Part shown: positions 63,657 through 64,000 of the stretch, piece by piece
Layout: each line of letters opens with the position of its first letter
Numbering within the stretch: the stretch's first letter is position 1
Translations under genes and position numbers: made by a program
Assembly: GCF_001905725.1 (NCBI RefSeq)
Contig: NZ_LIWB01000003.1
Span: forward strand, 457,575 to 521,574
From: Streptomyces sp. CB02400
GTDB taxonomy: Bacteria; Actinomycetota; Actinomycetes; Streptomycetales; Streptomycetaceae
Direction of reading: 5' to 3'
DNA: 64,000 nt
Notes under the pieces: generated by a model
Told to the model about the DNA's origin: nothing
Seen by the model: the letters and a program-made list of their open reading frames with translations, nothing else
The model's database searches: none

Positions 63657-64000
63657 ATGTCGCTCGACGTCTCACCGGCCCTACTCGAACAGGCCGAGCG
63701 AGGCGAGGTCGACGAAGCTGAATTCGTCGACTGCGTCCGGACCTCCCTGCCCTTCGCGTGGGAGATGATCAGCTCCCTGGTGGCACAGCTGAAGGTGGAC
63801 GGCGGAGCCTTCGCCGACAACCAGACGCCCCCGCCGGACGAGCAGGCACGCGGTCAGCTGCTGCGTGCACTCGCGAGTGACGCGATACGCGGCGCGCTGC
63901 AACGGCACTTCGGTGTACGGCTGGCCTTCCAGAACTGCCACCGGGTGGCGGTGTTCCCGCTCGACCCCTCGGTCGACGAGAGGCACGCCCGCTTCACCTC
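63657..64000 (+). CDS. SCO5389-family protein (partial, runs off the right edge)
   Basis: About 114 residues of a small cytoplasmic protein are visible (MSLDVSPALLEQAERGEVDEAEFVDCVRTSLPFAWEMISSLVAQL...). It matches the short, conserved protein next to nucS in Streptomyces that is named after SCO5389; the family length is about 130 residues, so only a little is missing. AGAGGAGA lies five bases before the ATG. Its function is unknown. Confidence 0.85.
   Translation, partial: MSLDVSPALLEQAERGEVDEAEFVDCVRTSLPFAWEMISSLVAQLKVDGGAFADNQTPPPDEQARGQLLRALASDAIRGALQRHFGVRLAFQNCHRVAVFPLDPSVDERHARFT

Overview
The window is a stretch of Streptomyces chromosome. Evidence: very high GC with strong third-position bias, GTG/TTG starts with AGGAG-type ribosome binding sites, and a gene order typical of the conserved Streptomyces core (lysA-hom-thrC-thrB-rho, rpmE-prfA-prmC-sua5, a full F1Fo ATP synthase operon, chitinase with a two-component system, nucS). 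The assignment rests on gene content and order; no database search was run.

Layout. (1) 1-2693: a sugar ABC importer operon on the minus strand (lipoprotein binding protein, two permeases, the second cut by the window edge). (2) 2835-10269: a mixed region with a methyltransferase, a small CarD-like barrel protein, a divergent Lrp regulator/nitroreductase pair, a ScoMcrA-like sulfur-binding-domain HNH endonuclease (candidate type IV restriction of phosphorothioate DNA), an XRE-DUF5753/small acidic protein/HATPase set, and a SUKH protein with a Cys/His-rich partner. (3) 10584-26434: an actinomycete integrative and conjugative element (AICE) inserted into tRNA-Arg(CCG), bounded by perfect 46-bp direct repeats. 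Its right half is the standard core (SCO3933-type regulator, FtsK-like Tra, Spd-type small proteins, RepSA-like initiator, Xis, Int). Its left half is cargo: an AT-richer two-gene restriction-modification system, a Doc-type toxin with a HicA-like tail, an XRE-DUF5753/HATPase pair, and an HTH protein coupled to a PP2C-like phosphatase. A 16-bp dyad (GTCTAG-N4-CTAGAC) recurs, perfect or degenerate, in front of most AICE transcription units and looks like the element's own operator.

(4) 26646-44151: chromosomal backbone: an orphan receiver, the ArgS-related protein NrtL, lysA, hom, thrC, thrB (aspartate-family amino acids), rho, an LCP cell-wall ligase, rpmE, prfA, prmC, sua5, a phosphatase-like protein lacking its catalytic Cys, a second SHMT, and the WecA/TagO-type glycan-lipid transferase. 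(5) 44152-51965: atpI and the atpBEFHAGDC operon, with a strong terminator-like hairpin between atpD and atpC. (6) 52094-64000: a DUF2550 protein, a three-gene chitinase locus (sensor kinase, regulator, GH18 chitinase with a well-formed promoter carrying two 12-bp direct repeats), small membrane proteins, a PduO cobalamin adenosyltransferase, a decayed TnpB gene, a 3-hydroxybutyryl-CoA dehydrogenase, a STAS protein, a large membrane-anchored P-loop ATPase, nucS, and the start of an SCO5389-family gene.

The points most worth following are the AICE operator network with its uncharacterised HTH/PP2C pair, the R-M plus Doc-HicA-like cargo beside attL, the SBD-HNH nuclease just outside the element, and the Cys-to-Ser phosphatase homologue in the prfA-sua5 cluster.
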